The notes beneath the pieces are model-generated. The model was given only the letters and a program-made list of their open reading frames with translations, was not told the origin of the DNA and did no database searches. This document shows, piece by piece, positions 1-7,789 of a stretch of DNA of 64,000 nt. The first letter of the stretch is position 1, and every line of letters begins with the position of its first letter. Origin of the DNA: Sphingomonadales bacterium 28-55-16 (GTDB lineage Bacteria; Pseudomonadota; Alphaproteobacteria; Sphingomonadales; Sphingomonadaceae); the NCBI GenBank assembly GCA_002278855.1, contig NCGG01000011.1, forward strand, positions 1 to 64,000, in the 5' to 3' direction. Made by a program: the position numbers and the translations under genes.

Positions 1-98
1 ATCCCCCCAACCGGTCGGTCAGGGTGTGGTTCAAACATGGGTCAAATCTCAGTGAAAACTTATGCCCCTAACGGGTCACTTCTCAACGACAATCAACA
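1..98. mobile_element. Terminal part of an IS21-like insertion sequence (cut by window edge)
   Basis: Only the outer end of the element is in the window; its istA/istB genes would lie to the left. Two copies of a 13-base motif, GGGTCAAATCTCA (39-51) and GGGTCACTTCTCA (73-85), lie 34 bases apart in the same orientation. The end reads ...AATCAACA, which on the other strand is TGTTGATT. Multiple internal terminal repeats and a TGT/ACA boundary are typical of IS21-family ends. The exact boundary is ambiguous between 98 and 102. The element lies directly on the truncated 3' end of the primase-like gene. The target duplication cannot be seen because the other end is outside. Confidence 0.5.
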
Positions 99-593
99 AA
101 CAATGCCGATATCCATCCGCACAGCGGCAATGAGCGCAGGAAGGAAACGGACGTCGGGTTTGCGCCCCAAAGGCGTTCGATCCAAAAACCGCAGTTCGCA
201 GGAACGAAGCGATATGGAACGCTTGGCAAGATAGTGCTCACCGAGCGTATCTGAGAGCGGAACGGCCTGCTGCCACAGTCTCAAAGCATTGGCGTCGGGT
301 CCGAATGGCTTTTCAGCTGGCACAACCACACTGCCCCTACCGTCGAACAGGTCGCGTGGTTGGATACCATGCCGCTTAAAGCCAGCGAGCACCTCCTCGC
401 TCGAGCATCCAGCGAAACAATGAAACAATATTGCCGATTGTGCGACGCCAACCGAGAGCGACGGTGTTCTGTCGTCATGGGCTGGACAACGGCACATGCC
501 TGATTTGCGCGACCAGTGCCCGCCCAAGGCTTTGACGATTTGACGGGCTCGGGTCTCAAGAGAAGATTGGAGAATGGGATGGCTGTTGGGCAT
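93..593 (-). pseudogene. CHC2 zinc-finger primase-like (DUF7146/toprim-type) protein, truncated by IS
   Basis: This is the N-terminal 166 residues of a DNA primase/helicase-like protein of the kind carried by conjugative and integrative elements. The CHC2-type zinc finger is clear: CRCPAHDDRTPS near residues 34-45 and FHCFAGC near 58-63 give the C-x2-H...C-x3-C metal ligands. A downstream stretch (SLRFL-type, about residues 125-150) matches the linker that normally precedes a toprim domain. The frame runs into the IS21-like end and meets a TGA inside it, so the toprim/catalytic half is missing. It is divergent from the transglycosylase gene. It is probably non-functional as a primase, although a short zinc-finger protein could still be made. 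Confidence 0.6.
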
Positions 594-719
594 GCTGAAG
601 TCCTGCTGTTGCTACCTGCAACCGAGCGCCGCCTCCGCTCTTCACATAGCCGCAGCCCTTCCGTCTCGTCAATGTTCCTTGTATGTTCTTTTTTTGTGTC
701 TATCAAAAAGGAATGCAAA

Positions 720-1394
720 ATGAAAATATTGTTAGTGGGGCTATTGGGCCCCGGTCTGATTTACACAGCATCTGCAAGGGCTGATGCGCCTTCAGCCCAA
801 AATATCGGGACGTCAGAGCAGCTTTCATCGTCCGATGTCAGTATTGATCCGGGATATCGAATCAATGAGCGAGGCGATTTTCAGGTTGTAGAGCATGGTC
901 ACTGGTCGCCGCCCTACCGCCCAACACCAACGCAGCATTTGGCCAGCGAAGCCGTATTTTCCGTCCAGCGCTCACGCCCGAATGAGAAATCCGTGAAATT
1001 TCGATCAAACTTTCAGCGGACGAGCTTTCTGGGCGACGTTCATGCAGCTGAAGCGCGCTTTGGTATCCCTCACGGGCTGCTTGATGCATTGATCTGGACA
1101 GAATCTCGTTACAATCCCTCTGCCGTAAGCAGTGCTGGTGCGGCTGGCCTTGGTCAACTCATGCCCGGTACTGCCCGAGACCTGGGCGTACGAAACCGTT
1201 TCGACCCAAAAGCCAACATCACTGGCGCAGCACAATATCTTCGGCAAATGCTTGACCGATTTGGCGTGGTGCATCTGGCAGTTGCAGCCTATAATGCTGG
1301 CCCTGGCGCTGTTTCGCGATTGGGACGAATTCCGCTGAATGGCGAAACTCCCGGGTATGTGCGTAACGTTCTGGATCGGTGGGCATTAAATTGA
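720..1394 (+). CDS. Lytic transglycosylase, SLT domain, secreted
   Basis: A 224-residue protein that probably cleaves peptidoglycan glycan strands in the periplasm. Residues 1-22 look like a signal peptide (MKILLVGLLG... ASARA). The C-terminal 120 residues are an SLT (goose-lysozyme-like) domain with the catalytic Glu in ALIWTESRYNP, then the AGAAGLGQLMP and AVAAYNAGPGAV motifs. I chose the ATG at 720 because AAGGA lies about 8 bases upstream and a signal peptide follows; the upstream in-frame extension to 516 has no such features. Such enzymes are common in conjugative elements, where they open the wall for the transfer channel, and the neighbouring integrase and primase remnant fit that. 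Confidence 0.85.
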   Translation: MKILLVGLLGPGLIYTASARADAPSAQNIGTSEQLSSSDVSIDPGYRINERGDFQVVEHGHWSPPYRPTPTQHLASEAVFSVQRSRPNEKSVKFRSNFQRTSFLGDVHAAEARFGIPHGLLDALIWTESRYNPSAVSSAGAAGLGQLMPGTARDLGVRNRFDPKANITGAAQYLRQMLDRFGVVHLAVAAYNAGPGAVSRLGRIPLNGETPGYVRNVLDRWALN

Positions 1395-1408
1395 TTAGGG
1401 GAAGTTCA

Positions 1409-1618
1409 GTGTCAAAGCCCGCAAGGATCAGGCTGGCCGGAAATCTGCGCAAGAGCCGTCGCGGACTTTTAATCGAAACTGCCGAAAAAAAGATCTGGGT
1501 GCTAGACTTCGGCGAAGACGTGGATGTGCCAAAAACGAAGTCAGTTATCATCGAAGGCATTCAAGCCGGCTTTGATCGAATAAGCGTCGACTGGGCAGCA
1601 TCGAGCGCCGACGGCTGA
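1409..1618 (+). CDS. Small DUF5818-like protein
   Basis: About 69 residues, starting at GTG 1409 with a good ribosome site (AGGGGAA at 1397-1403); an ATG at 1379 inside the previous gene is the alternative start. The pattern RGLLIET...IWVLDFGED...VIIEGIQAGFDRISV resembles the small single-domain DUF5818 proteins that often sit near lytic transglycosylases in sphingomonads. It has no signal peptide or membrane segment. It lies 14 bases after the transglycosylase stop and is probably co-transcribed with it. The function is unknown, and the family assignment is by eye only. Confidence 0.55.
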   Translation: MSKPARIRLAGNLRKSRRGLLIETAEKKIWVLDFGEDVDVPKTKSVIIEGIQAGFDRISVDWAASSADG

Positions 1619-1625
1619 TGCGCAT

Positions 1626-2921
1626 TTAGCCCTGCGCGATCATCCAAGAGGAACCCCGGTTTTTGACGGCGGCATGCGCATCTACAATGCGTTGAACCTC
1701 ATCGCCCCACAACCTTAGCGCCTCTTGTTTTTCGACCGTATATTTATGGCGGTGATAAACTCCAGCGACCCCGGCTTTGGCAGCTCCAGACTGATGGTTA
1801 AGCACTGCTTCGGACACAACCAGCGGTACGCCCAAGCGTTGTAAGCCCGTCGCAGCGGTACGGCGGATGTCATGCGGCGTGAAGTGCAAGATGTTACGAT
1901 CTGTTTCGCGCAGCACTGAAGCCATAATCCGTCGCCAACCTTTAGGCATGCCGCCGGTACTATGAGCTGGATTGCCAATTGCCGGAAAAACTCTGTTCCC
2001 GGACAACCCAAACTCATTGGAGCTTGATGCAAACATATCTCGTATTTCTTCAATAATGCTCACAGATTGAGCCGATAAGGGAACGATGTTGGCGATCCCG
2101 TTTTTCGCTCGGCTGCCAGGAATGGTCCACAGATTTGCGTCAAAGTCGAATTCGTCCCATTCCGCATTGATGACTTCGCCGCGGCGCTGCGCAGTCAAAA
2201 TCAGTAAACGCACCACCGTGCCGAAAGGATACCCCTCGCCAAGTGAAGCATCCCACAACTGCCCGAGTTCATAGTCTGACAAAACACGGTCGCGCGGCTT
2301 AGATGCTTTTGGTCGCCACGCATCCCTGCAAGGATGAGCCGGTAATCGGTCCAGCTTTGGCATCGCCCATGAATAAAAACTCGATAAATGCTGATGCACT
2401 GACCGCGCCATACGCAGCGTTTCTTTACCCCGGCAAAATGCCATCTTCTCGATGAAGCGTGTCACATCGCCGCGGGTTACCGTATCAGCTATCCGGTCGC
2501 CCATTTCCGGAAGAATATATTTGCGAAATACTCGCTCTATTTCTCGCGCAGTTCGCTTTTTCCCTATGACCTCGTTCGTCAAATATGTTTCAAACAGCTC
2601 GCCAATTGTGCCAATTCCCTGGGCATATCCGCGATTGGGATCGGACCGCTTGGGGATGCTTTGTCCCTGCTCAATGTCGGTAAGCAAATCTCGCGCACGA
2701 CGACGCGCAGCGGCAAGTCCAAAGCCCAGCGAATGCCTGCCCAATGTCACATTATGAACCTTGCTGCCGATACGCTTTCGCAAGATGTAAGTTTTAACGC
2801 CACTCGCTCCGACCCTCAGGCGTAAACCAGCTACGATTGAGTCCGTAATTTCGATTTGTCCGATTTTCGGTGGTAATAATCCAACGATACGGGCATCTGT
2901 AAGACCGACTTTTTTTGACAC
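1626..2921 (-). CDS. P4-type tyrosine integrase (site-specific recombinase)
   Basis: A 431-residue recombinase that would integrate and excise the element at the tRNA-Lys gene just upstream. Residues 1-90 are the DUF4102-type arm-binding domain (LTDARI... GLRLRV... YILRKRIG... LGRH). The middle is a SAM-like core-binding domain. The C-terminal domain carries the catalytic set: Arg in TAQRRGEV, Lys in RAKNG, His-x-x-Arg in TPHDIRR, His in LNHQSG and Tyr in GVYHRHKY. The full length argues for an active enzyme. It is transcribed away from the att site at 3035-3097. A 15-bp palindrome lies 9 bases upstream of its start. No excisionase gene is visible in the window. Confidence 0.93.
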   Translation of the reverse strand: MSKKVGLTDARIVGLLPPKIGQIEITDSIVAGLRLRVGASGVKTYILRKRIGSKVHNVTLGRHSLGFGLAAARRRARDLLTDIEQGQSIPKRSDPNRGYAQGIGTIGELFETYLTNEVIGKKRTAREIERVFRKYILPEMGDRIADTVTRGDVTRFIEKMAFCRGKETLRMARSVHQHLSSFYSWAMPKLDRLPAHPCRDAWRPKASKPRDRVLSDYELGQLWDASLGEGYPFGTVVRLLILTAQRRGEVINAEWDEFDFDANLWTIPGSRAKNGIANIVPLSAQSVSIIEEIRDMFASSSNEFGLSGNRVFPAIGNPAHSTGGMPKGWRRIMASVLRETDRNILHFTPHDIRRTAATGLQRLGVPLVVSEAVLNHQSGAAKAGVAGVYHRHKYTVEKQEALRLWGDEVQRIVDAHAAVKNRGSSWMIAQG

Positions 2922-2930
2922 AAATCACCT

Positions 2931-2945
2931 GTTACCTTAGGTAAC
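2931..2945. promoter_or_regulatory. Palindrome GTTACCT-T-AGGTAAC upstream of integrase
   Basis: A perfect 7-bp inverted repeat around one central T, 9 bases upstream of the integrase ATG. The position suits an operator or an integrase arm site. No protein is known to bind it; the assignment is inferred from symmetry and location. Confidence 0.4.
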
Positions 2946-3034
2946 ATTTTGTACTGGATACTAGTGAACATATCAAGAACTATATGGATGGTGAGTCTAG
3001 GTTTTCTGCCATTTTTGGACAGTTAAGGACACTT

Positions 3035-3072
3035 AGCGACCCACTGATTATTCTTTTAATCAGTAGGTCGCT
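3035..3072. repeat. 38-bp near-perfect inverted repeat spanning the integration crossover
   Basis: The left arm is 3035-3050 and the right arm 3057-3072, around a 6-base centre (ttcttt). Outer pairs are AGCGACC/GGTCGCT, inner pairs ACTGATTA/TAATCAGT, with a single mismatch (C 3042 against A 3065). The right arm belongs to the tRNA-Lys 3' half, while the left arm is element sequence. Two inverted core-binding arms around a short overlap is the architecture of a tyrosine-recombinase core site. Confidence 0.6.
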
Positions 3073-3097
3073 GGTTCGAACCCAGCAGGGCTCACCA
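3053..3097 (+). other. attR: 3' fragment of tRNA-Lys(UUU), not a complete tRNA
   Basis: From the anticodon loop CTTTTAA (3053-3059) to the encoded CCA (3095-3097) the sequence is a tRNA-Lys 3' half: anticodon stem TCAGT, T arm GCTGG-TTCGAAC-CCAGC, acceptor strand AGGGCTC, discriminator A. The matching 5' half (acceptor GAGCCCT, D arm, anticodon 5' stem) is absent upstream. This is the displaced tRNA end left at the right junction after integration. The restored tRNA-Lys should lie at the left junction, outside the window. Confidence 0.8.
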
Positions 3098-3390
3098 TAT
3101 GTTTTCAACAATTTATCCAGATATTCTGGGTTTGCTGATGTCCATATGGTGGCGCCAGGCATAAGATGCACGTGGCATCGCGCAGCTTAACATGCCGCAC
3201 GCGATATAGAATGATGTAACAATGAAAAACCTCAGAACGACCGCTTCAGTTATGCGACGAGCGGCCATAGAATTGCTATCTATTTCGACAAGCTGCGGTG
3301 TGTTACCTCGGCTTCAACTCGATTGTTTAAATCGGCTTGTCCATCCACCAACGTCCAAGCGCATCTTGCCATAACTTAGAAAGCTAAAGG
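3098..3390. other. Intergenic stretch after attR, no convincing gene
   Basis: About 290 bases between the att site and the stop of the DUF4345-like gene. I see only a 50-codon reading frame (3222-3374) with no ribosome site and no recognisable features. It is probably ordinary chromosomal sequence downstream of the original tRNA. Confidence 0.5.
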
Positions 3391-3771
3391 CTATGCTGAC
3401 TTTCCAAAAGTGCGATACGCCAGACCGAGCAGTGCAATCATAGTTGCTTCAGCAATCATCGGTGGAATTGTAGTCGGCGCAGTCCCATCCAGCGCGATGC
3501 TAACGAAGCGCCCGAGCAGCGCAAATGTCAGCAGCATTAGCGGCACCATCAATGGGGTGCGGTCTGCGCGCCAAGCAGCGATCAGCGAAAAGATAGCACC
3601 GGTCAGAAAGAAGGCGGGGAAGTCGGCGCGCATCGTCGCCATTCCTTGCGTACCCAAGGGGGAGAGCGCAAATTCGGTGGCCATTTTCACCGGATTGAAC
3701 AGGAAACTCAGCCCAATTAGGATATTGAACAGACCGACCATTCCGATAAGGATTTGCATTGTTCTTTTCAT
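3391..3771 (-). CDS. DUF4345-like small membrane protein
   Basis: A 126-residue protein with four predicted transmembrane helices (about 7-27, 45-65, 72-93 and 103-120) separated by short loops. The layout and the N-terminal GLFNILIGLSFLFNP segment resemble DUF4345 membrane proteins, whose function is unknown. It is divergent from the MBL-fold hydrolase, with about 120 bases between the two starts that contain a 19-bp palindrome, so both may share one regulator. No catalytic motif is seen. Confidence 0.6.
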   Translation of the reverse strand: MKRTMQILIGMVGLFNILIGLSFLFNPVKMATEFALSPLGTQGMATMRADFPAFFLTGAIFSLIAAWRADRTPLMVPLMLLTFALLGRFVSIALDGTAPTTIPPMIAEATMIALLGLAYRTFGKSA

Positions 3772-3828
3772 CTCTTGAGTCTCCCAAAGTTAGCGAAGGT
3801 TTCGCGTACAGCGCTGCCTTGCCATAAT

Positions 3829-3847
3829 ATGACATTGATAATGTCAT
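3829..3847. promoter_or_regulatory. Operator-like palindrome ATGACATT-GAT-AATGTCAT
   Basis: A perfect 8-bp inverted repeat with a 3-base spacer, between the divergent DUF4345-like and MBL-fold genes. Its size and symmetry suit a TetR-type operator. A related 17-bp palindrome (TGACACTT-C-AAGTGCCA) lies upstream of the second dehalogenase at 10865-10881, and the two agree at 11 of 17 positions. The TetR-family gene at 11815-12444 is the obvious candidate ligand; this is inference. Confidence 0.4.
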
Positions 3848-3893
3848 TATATTGCGTCAAACAGGATGACAAGACAAATAGGGAGTGATGGTT

Positions 3894-4982
3894 ATGCGTA
3901 CACGCAGCAAGATAATTTTGGGTATTGGCGCGCTGGCATTGATGGCGGGCATCACGGTCAAAATGCGGCAGGCGGACGTAGGTACCATGCTGTTTGAGCG
4001 CGCCGTGCGCGAGCGCGTCGGCCGCGACACAACCGCCGCCTTACCCGATGGCTTGCACATCGCGCTGTGTGGAACCGGCTCGCCACTGCCCAGCCCCAGC
4101 CGTGCCGGTCCATGCAATGTCGTGATTGCGGGTAAGCAAATTTTCGTCGTCGATGTTGGCGAGGGTGGCGGGCGCAACATCAACATGATGGGCATCCCTC
4201 TCGGGAAGATTGAGGGCGTATTACTGACCCATTTCCATTCGGACCATATTGACGGCATGGGTCCATTGATGATGAACCGTTGGGTGGGTGGCACGAACAC
4301 CAGCCCCCTCCCCGTCTTCGGGGCAACCGGCGTGGAAGCGGTGGTCGCTGGCTTCAACGCGGCCTATGCCATCGATAACAGCTATCGCACGGGACACCAT
4401 GGCGCCGCTATCGCACCGCCAAGCGGTGCAGGCGGCAAAGCTATGCCCTTCACGCTCCCCGAAGCAGGCAAGGGCAACACTGTCGTCGTATTGGAAAAAG
4501 ACGGACTTAAGATTACCGCTTTCCGGGTCGACCATGGCCCGGTGGATCCTTCGGTTGGATACCGCTTCGATTATAAAGGCCGTTCGATCGTGATTAGCGG
4601 CGATACCAAAAAATCGACATCGCTGATCGCCGCATCAAAGGGCGCAGACCTGTTGGTGCATGAAGCACTGCAGCCCAAGCTTGTCGCGATGATCACCGCA
4701 GGACTTGAGACAAAGGGCAGCAAGAATTTGGCCCAGATTACCCGCGATATTCTCAATTACCATACCAGCCCCGAGGAAGCGGCCGAGTCCGCAAAAGAAG
4801 CAGGCGTGAAACAATTACTGCTCAGCCATATCGTCCCCGCCATCCCTTCGAAATTCTTCTACCCCGCTTTTCTGGGTGACGCGACCAAACGCTTTGGCGG
4901 ACCGATTGTGGTGGGCGAAGACGGCATGATCTTAACGCTGCCAGCAGGCAAAAGCACAATTACCGAAGACAATTTAATGTAA
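3894..4982 (+). CDS. MBL-fold metallo-hydrolase, RNase Z/AtsA-like, exported or anchored
   Basis: A 362-residue metallo-beta-lactamase-fold enzyme. Residues 1-22 are a signal or anchor segment. The zinc motif HFHSDHIDG (HxHxDH) lies near residues 113-121; further metal ligands fit DHGP, ISGDTK and a terminal LSHIVP. The opening GTGSPLPSPSRAGP and VDVGEG are typical of the RNase Z-like branch, which includes the AtsA type of arylsulfatase. Given the sulfatases next door, a zinc-dependent sulfatase or related esterase role is possible but unproven. I chose ATG 3894 because GGGAG at 3881-3885 gives normal spacing; ATG 3888 is the alternative. It is the first gene of a tight plus-strand series. 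Confidence 0.75.
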   Translation: MRTRSKIILGIGALALMAGITVKMRQADVGTMLFERAVRERVGRDTTAALPDGLHIALCGTGSPLPSPSRAGPCNVVIAGKQIFVVDVGEGGGRNINMMGIPLGKIEGVLLTHFHSDHIDGMGPLMMNRWVGGTNTSPLPVFGATGVEAVVAGFNAAYAIDNSYRTGHHGAAIAPPSGAGGKAMPFTLPEAGKGNTVVVLEKDGLKITAFRVDHGPVDPSVGYRFDYKGRSIVISGDTKKSTSLIAASKGADLLVHEALQPKLVAMITAGLETKGSKNLAQITRDILNYHTSPEEAAESAKEAGVKQLLLSHIVPAIPSKFFYPAFLGDATKRFGGPIVVGEDGMILTLPAGKSTITEDNLM

Positions 4983-4994
4983 GGATCACGCCCA

Positions 4995-6002
4995 ATGTAT
5001 GCAATCAACGGAGCACTGGGTTCACCTTACTCGATGAAGATCCGCGCGCTTATGCGGTATCGGCGTATCCAGCATTTGTGGGTGCACGGCGCAGGCTCCC
5101 GCGATGCGCTGAGCAAAGTCAAAGCCCCTGTCATACCTATTGTGGAATATCCCGATGGGACATTCCACAATGATTCGACACCACTCATCTATGATCTGGA
5201 GGCACGGCACGCCGAGCGTTCAGTGATCCCGCCCGATCCAGCACGCGCCTTCATCGCACATCTTATTGAGGATTTCGCCGATGAATGGGTAACAAAGGCA
5301 ATGTTTGGTTACCGTTGGCTCGACGAAGTAGACCAGATCCAGATGAGCCGATGGCTCGCTTTTGATGCGATGAAGGGCGGCGGGTTGGAGACGAGCCAGC
5401 GATATGCCGAACAGTTCCGCGCGCGCCAAGTCGGCCGCATGGCGATCGTCGGTTGCACGGCTGAAAATTTCCCACTGATCGTGGCCTCAACCCGCGCGCT
5501 GCTGAGCGCGCTGGAGGCGCATGTGGTGGATCAACACTGCCTGTTCGGCACCCGCCCCAGCCTTGCTGAATTCAGTATGTACGGGCAGCTTTCACAGCTT
5601 GGTGTTGACCCCACGGCGCAGACAATGATGCGCAACGATTATCCCTACAGCTTTCGCTGGCTGCTCCATATTGACGATATGTCTGGAATAGACGGGGAAT
5701 GGGACACAGAAATCACCGGTGCGGATACACCCTTCGCCCCTATTATCACCGCCTGGTTGAAACAGGTGGGCGAAATCTACATGCCCTTCCTGCGCGCAAA
5801 CGCCGCCGCGATTGAAGCTGGAGACGAAATGTTCAGCATCACGGCCATGGGCCTGCCCTATACGCAAGGCGTCTTCAAATATCAGGTAAAGTGCCTGGCC
5901 GACTTGCGCGCGCGCTACGCCGCGCTCGATGCAGCTGCGCGCGGGCGCATCGATCCGCTGCTCGCGCAGACCGGTTGTCTCAACGCATTGCTGAACCAAT
6001 GA
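4995..6002 (+). CDS. Glutathione S-transferase family protein
   Basis: A 335-residue cytosolic protein. Residues 1-80 form a thioredoxin-like GST N-domain: GSPYSMKIRALMRY at the start of helix 1, then a cis-Pro region (VKAPVIPIVEYPDG) and the glutathione-contact segment NDSTPLIYDLE. The C-terminal part is an all-helical GST_C-like domain, longer than usual (common GSTs are about 200-230 residues). The gene starts 12 bases after the MBL gene and overlaps the sulfatase start (ATGA), so the three are likely translated from one message. GSTs in catabolic clusters can do thiolytic dehalogenation, ether cleavage or isomerisation. The substrate cannot be read from sequence. Confidence 0.8.
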   Translation: MYAINGALGSPYSMKIRALMRYRRIQHLWVHGAGSRDALSKVKAPVIPIVEYPDGTFHNDSTPLIYDLEARHAERSVIPPDPARAFIAHLIEDFADEWVTKAMFGYRWLDEVDQIQMSRWLAFDAMKGGGLETSQRYAEQFRARQVGRMAIVGCTAENFPLIVASTRALLSALEAHVVDQHCLFGTRPSLAEFSMYGQLSQLGVDPTAQTMMRNDYPYSFRWLLHIDDMSGIDGEWDTEITGADTPFAPIITAWLKQVGEIYMPFLRANAAAIEAGDEMFSITAMGLPYTQGVFKYQVKCLADLRARYAALDAAARGRIDPLLAQTGCLNALLNQ

Positions 6003-7789
6003 ACCTGAAGGCACCGGCAACCCTCATGACGGCGTTTGCGTTGCTCAGCTCGGCAACGCTTGGCGCACAGCCAGCACCGGCGAAACGCCCCAATATCGTC
6101 ATCCTCCTTGCCGACGATTGGGGCTTTACGGATGTAGGGGCCTTTGGCGGGGAAATTGCGACCCCCAATATCGACGCACTTGCTGCCAAGGGTGTTCGTT
6201 TTTCGAACTTCCACGTGGCGGGATCCTGCTCGCCAACGCGCGCCATGTTGCAAACCGGGGTGATCAACCACCGCGCTGGCCTCGGGAATATGCCTGAGAC
6301 AATCCCGCCGGAACATCTTGGCAAGCCAGGCTATGAAGCGCACCTCACCAACCGGGTAGTGACCATCGCTGACCAGCTACGTGCTGGCGGCTACCGTACC
6401 TATCTGACCGGAAAATGGCATCTGGGGCATACGCGCGATACCCTGCCGACAGCGCGGGGCTATGATCACGCGCTCGCCCTCGCGCAATCGGGCGCAGACA
6501 ATTTTGAAGATAAGCCCAACCTCCTGATTTACGACAAGACCGAGTGGAGCGAGGATGGAAAGCCCGCAAAACTGCCCAGGCGCTTCTACTCCTCAACGCT
6601 TATTGTCGATAAGATGATTGGTTACATCGACCGCGGCAAGGCGAGCGGAAAGCCTTTTCTGGCATCCGTCAATTTCATAGCGAACCATATTCCGGTGCAG
6701 GCGCGAGATGCTGACATTGCGGCTTATGCGGGGCGCTACAATGCGGGCTGGACTGTGCTGCGCACCGAACGCCGCGCCGCTGCGATCGCCAAAGGCGTGA
6801 TGCCTGCAGGCGTTCCAACGGTGACCATGAAGACCAGTGGTGATTGGTCAAAATTGTCGGCAGAGCAGCGGCGGCAACGTAGTGGTGCGATGGCCGCTTA
6901 TGCTGGCATGGGCACGGCGATGGACCGTGAAATCGGCCGATTGATCGCGCATCTAAAGGCCATCGGCGCTTATGATAACACCATCTTTGTATTTCTATCT
7001 GACAATGGCGCAGAAGCCACAGATCCGATGAACATGGGTGCATTTGCACGCTGGAACGCCAATCAAGAATATAATCAAAGCATCGCCCAACAAGGGCGCC
7101 CGGGTTCGCTGACCGCACAAGGTGCTGGATTTGCCAGCGCATCGGTATCGCCGCTGCGTGGATACAAATTTACCGCGAGCGAAGGTGGCTTGCGTGTCCC
7201 GATGGTCATAGCCTGGCCAGGCAACCCAGCGATCAAAGGCGGCAGCATTGCGACCGGTTTTGCGCATGTCACCGATATATCGCTGACTTTACTAAATCTC
7301 GCCAAAATCACGCCGCAGCAAGGCAGCTTTTTCGGGCGCAGCGTCGAGCCAATGATCGGGGCGGACCTGTCCCCCATGCTCACAGGCAGCGCATCGTCGG
7401 TCCATGCAAAAGACGCACCATTGGGCTATGAATTGTCTGGCAATGCCGTGTTGTTCAAAGGCGATTACAAGCTCGTCAAAAACTTGCCGCCTTATGGAGA
7501 TGGCCGCTGGCGGCTTTACAACATCAGCGCCGATCCCGGAGAGACCTTAGATTTATCGGGCTCCGACCCAGCCCGCTTTGCGGACATGCAAAAGGATTAT
7601 GTTGCCTTTGCCAAGGCAAACAAAGTGTTGCCGATGCCAGAAGGTTACACGGCGCCCAAACAGATTTTTGCCAATGCGATGCGCACGTTGCTGTTCCCTC
7701 GGCTGCTCAGATTATGGCCTATGGGTGTCCTATTATTGATGACAGCAGCGGCCGTGATCTGGTGGCGCAGACGGCGGAATCCCCGGTGA
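5999..7789 (+). CDS. Formylglycine-dependent sulfatase, secreted, C-terminal anchor
   Basis: A 596-residue type I sulfatase that hydrolyses sulfate esters. Residues 1-23 are a signal peptide. The N-terminal motif PNIVILLADDWG holds the metal-binding Asp pair. The sulfatase signature CSPTR starts at Cys77, the residue converted to formylglycine, and the second signature (TGKWHLGH) follows. A metal Asp-Asn pair lies in FVFLSDNGAE. The C-terminal 25 residues form a hydrophobic helix (WPMGVLLLMTAAAVIWW) followed by RRRR, so the enzyme is probably tethered to the inner membrane with its catalytic domain in the periplasm. Its start overlaps the GST stop. The partner FGE is encoded 3 kb away on the other strand. 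Confidence 0.9.
   Translation: MNLKAPATLMTAFALLSSATLGAQPAPAKRPNIVILLADDWGFTDVGAFGGEIATPNIDALAAKGVRFSNFHVAGSCSPTRAMLQTGVINHRAGLGNMPETIPPEHLGKPGYEAHLTNRVVTIADQLRAGGYRTYLTGKWHLGHTRDTLPTARGYDHALALAQSGADNFEDKPNLLIYDKTEWSEDGKPAKLPRRFYSSTLIVDKMIGYIDRGKASGKPFLASVNFIANHIPVQARDADIAAYAGRYNAGWTVLRTERRAAAIAKGVMPAGVPTVTMKTSGDWSKLSAEQRRQRSGAMAAYAGMGTAMDREIGRLIAHLKAIGAYDNTIFVFLSDNGAEATDPMNMGAFARWNANQEYNQSIAQQGRPGSLTAQGAGFASASVSPLRGYKFTASEGGLRVPMVIAWPGNPAIKGGSIATGFAHVTDISLTLLNLAKITPQQGSFFGRSVEPMIGADLSPMLTGSASSVHAKDAPLGYELSGNAVLFKGDYKLVKNLPPYGDGRWRLYNISADPGETLDLSGSDPARFADMQKDYVAFAKANKVLPMPEGYTAPKQIFANAMRTLLFPRLLRLWPMGVLLLMTAAAVIWWRRRRNPR

Noticed and set aside
2990-3097. A complete tRNA using GGTGAGT at 2990 as 5' acceptor
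   Set aside because: The span would be about 108 bases, no D arm or 5' anticodon stem is present, and the true acceptor strand AGGGCTC needs GAGCCCT as partner.
2980-3190. Two overlapping 60-70 codon frames around the att site
   Set aside because: They are translations through the tRNA-Lys 3' fragment (typical artefact peptide GEPCWVRTSD on the minus strand), with no ribosome site.
3222-3374. 50-codon frame after attR
   Set aside because: No Shine-Dalgarno, no signal peptide or motif; likely chance.
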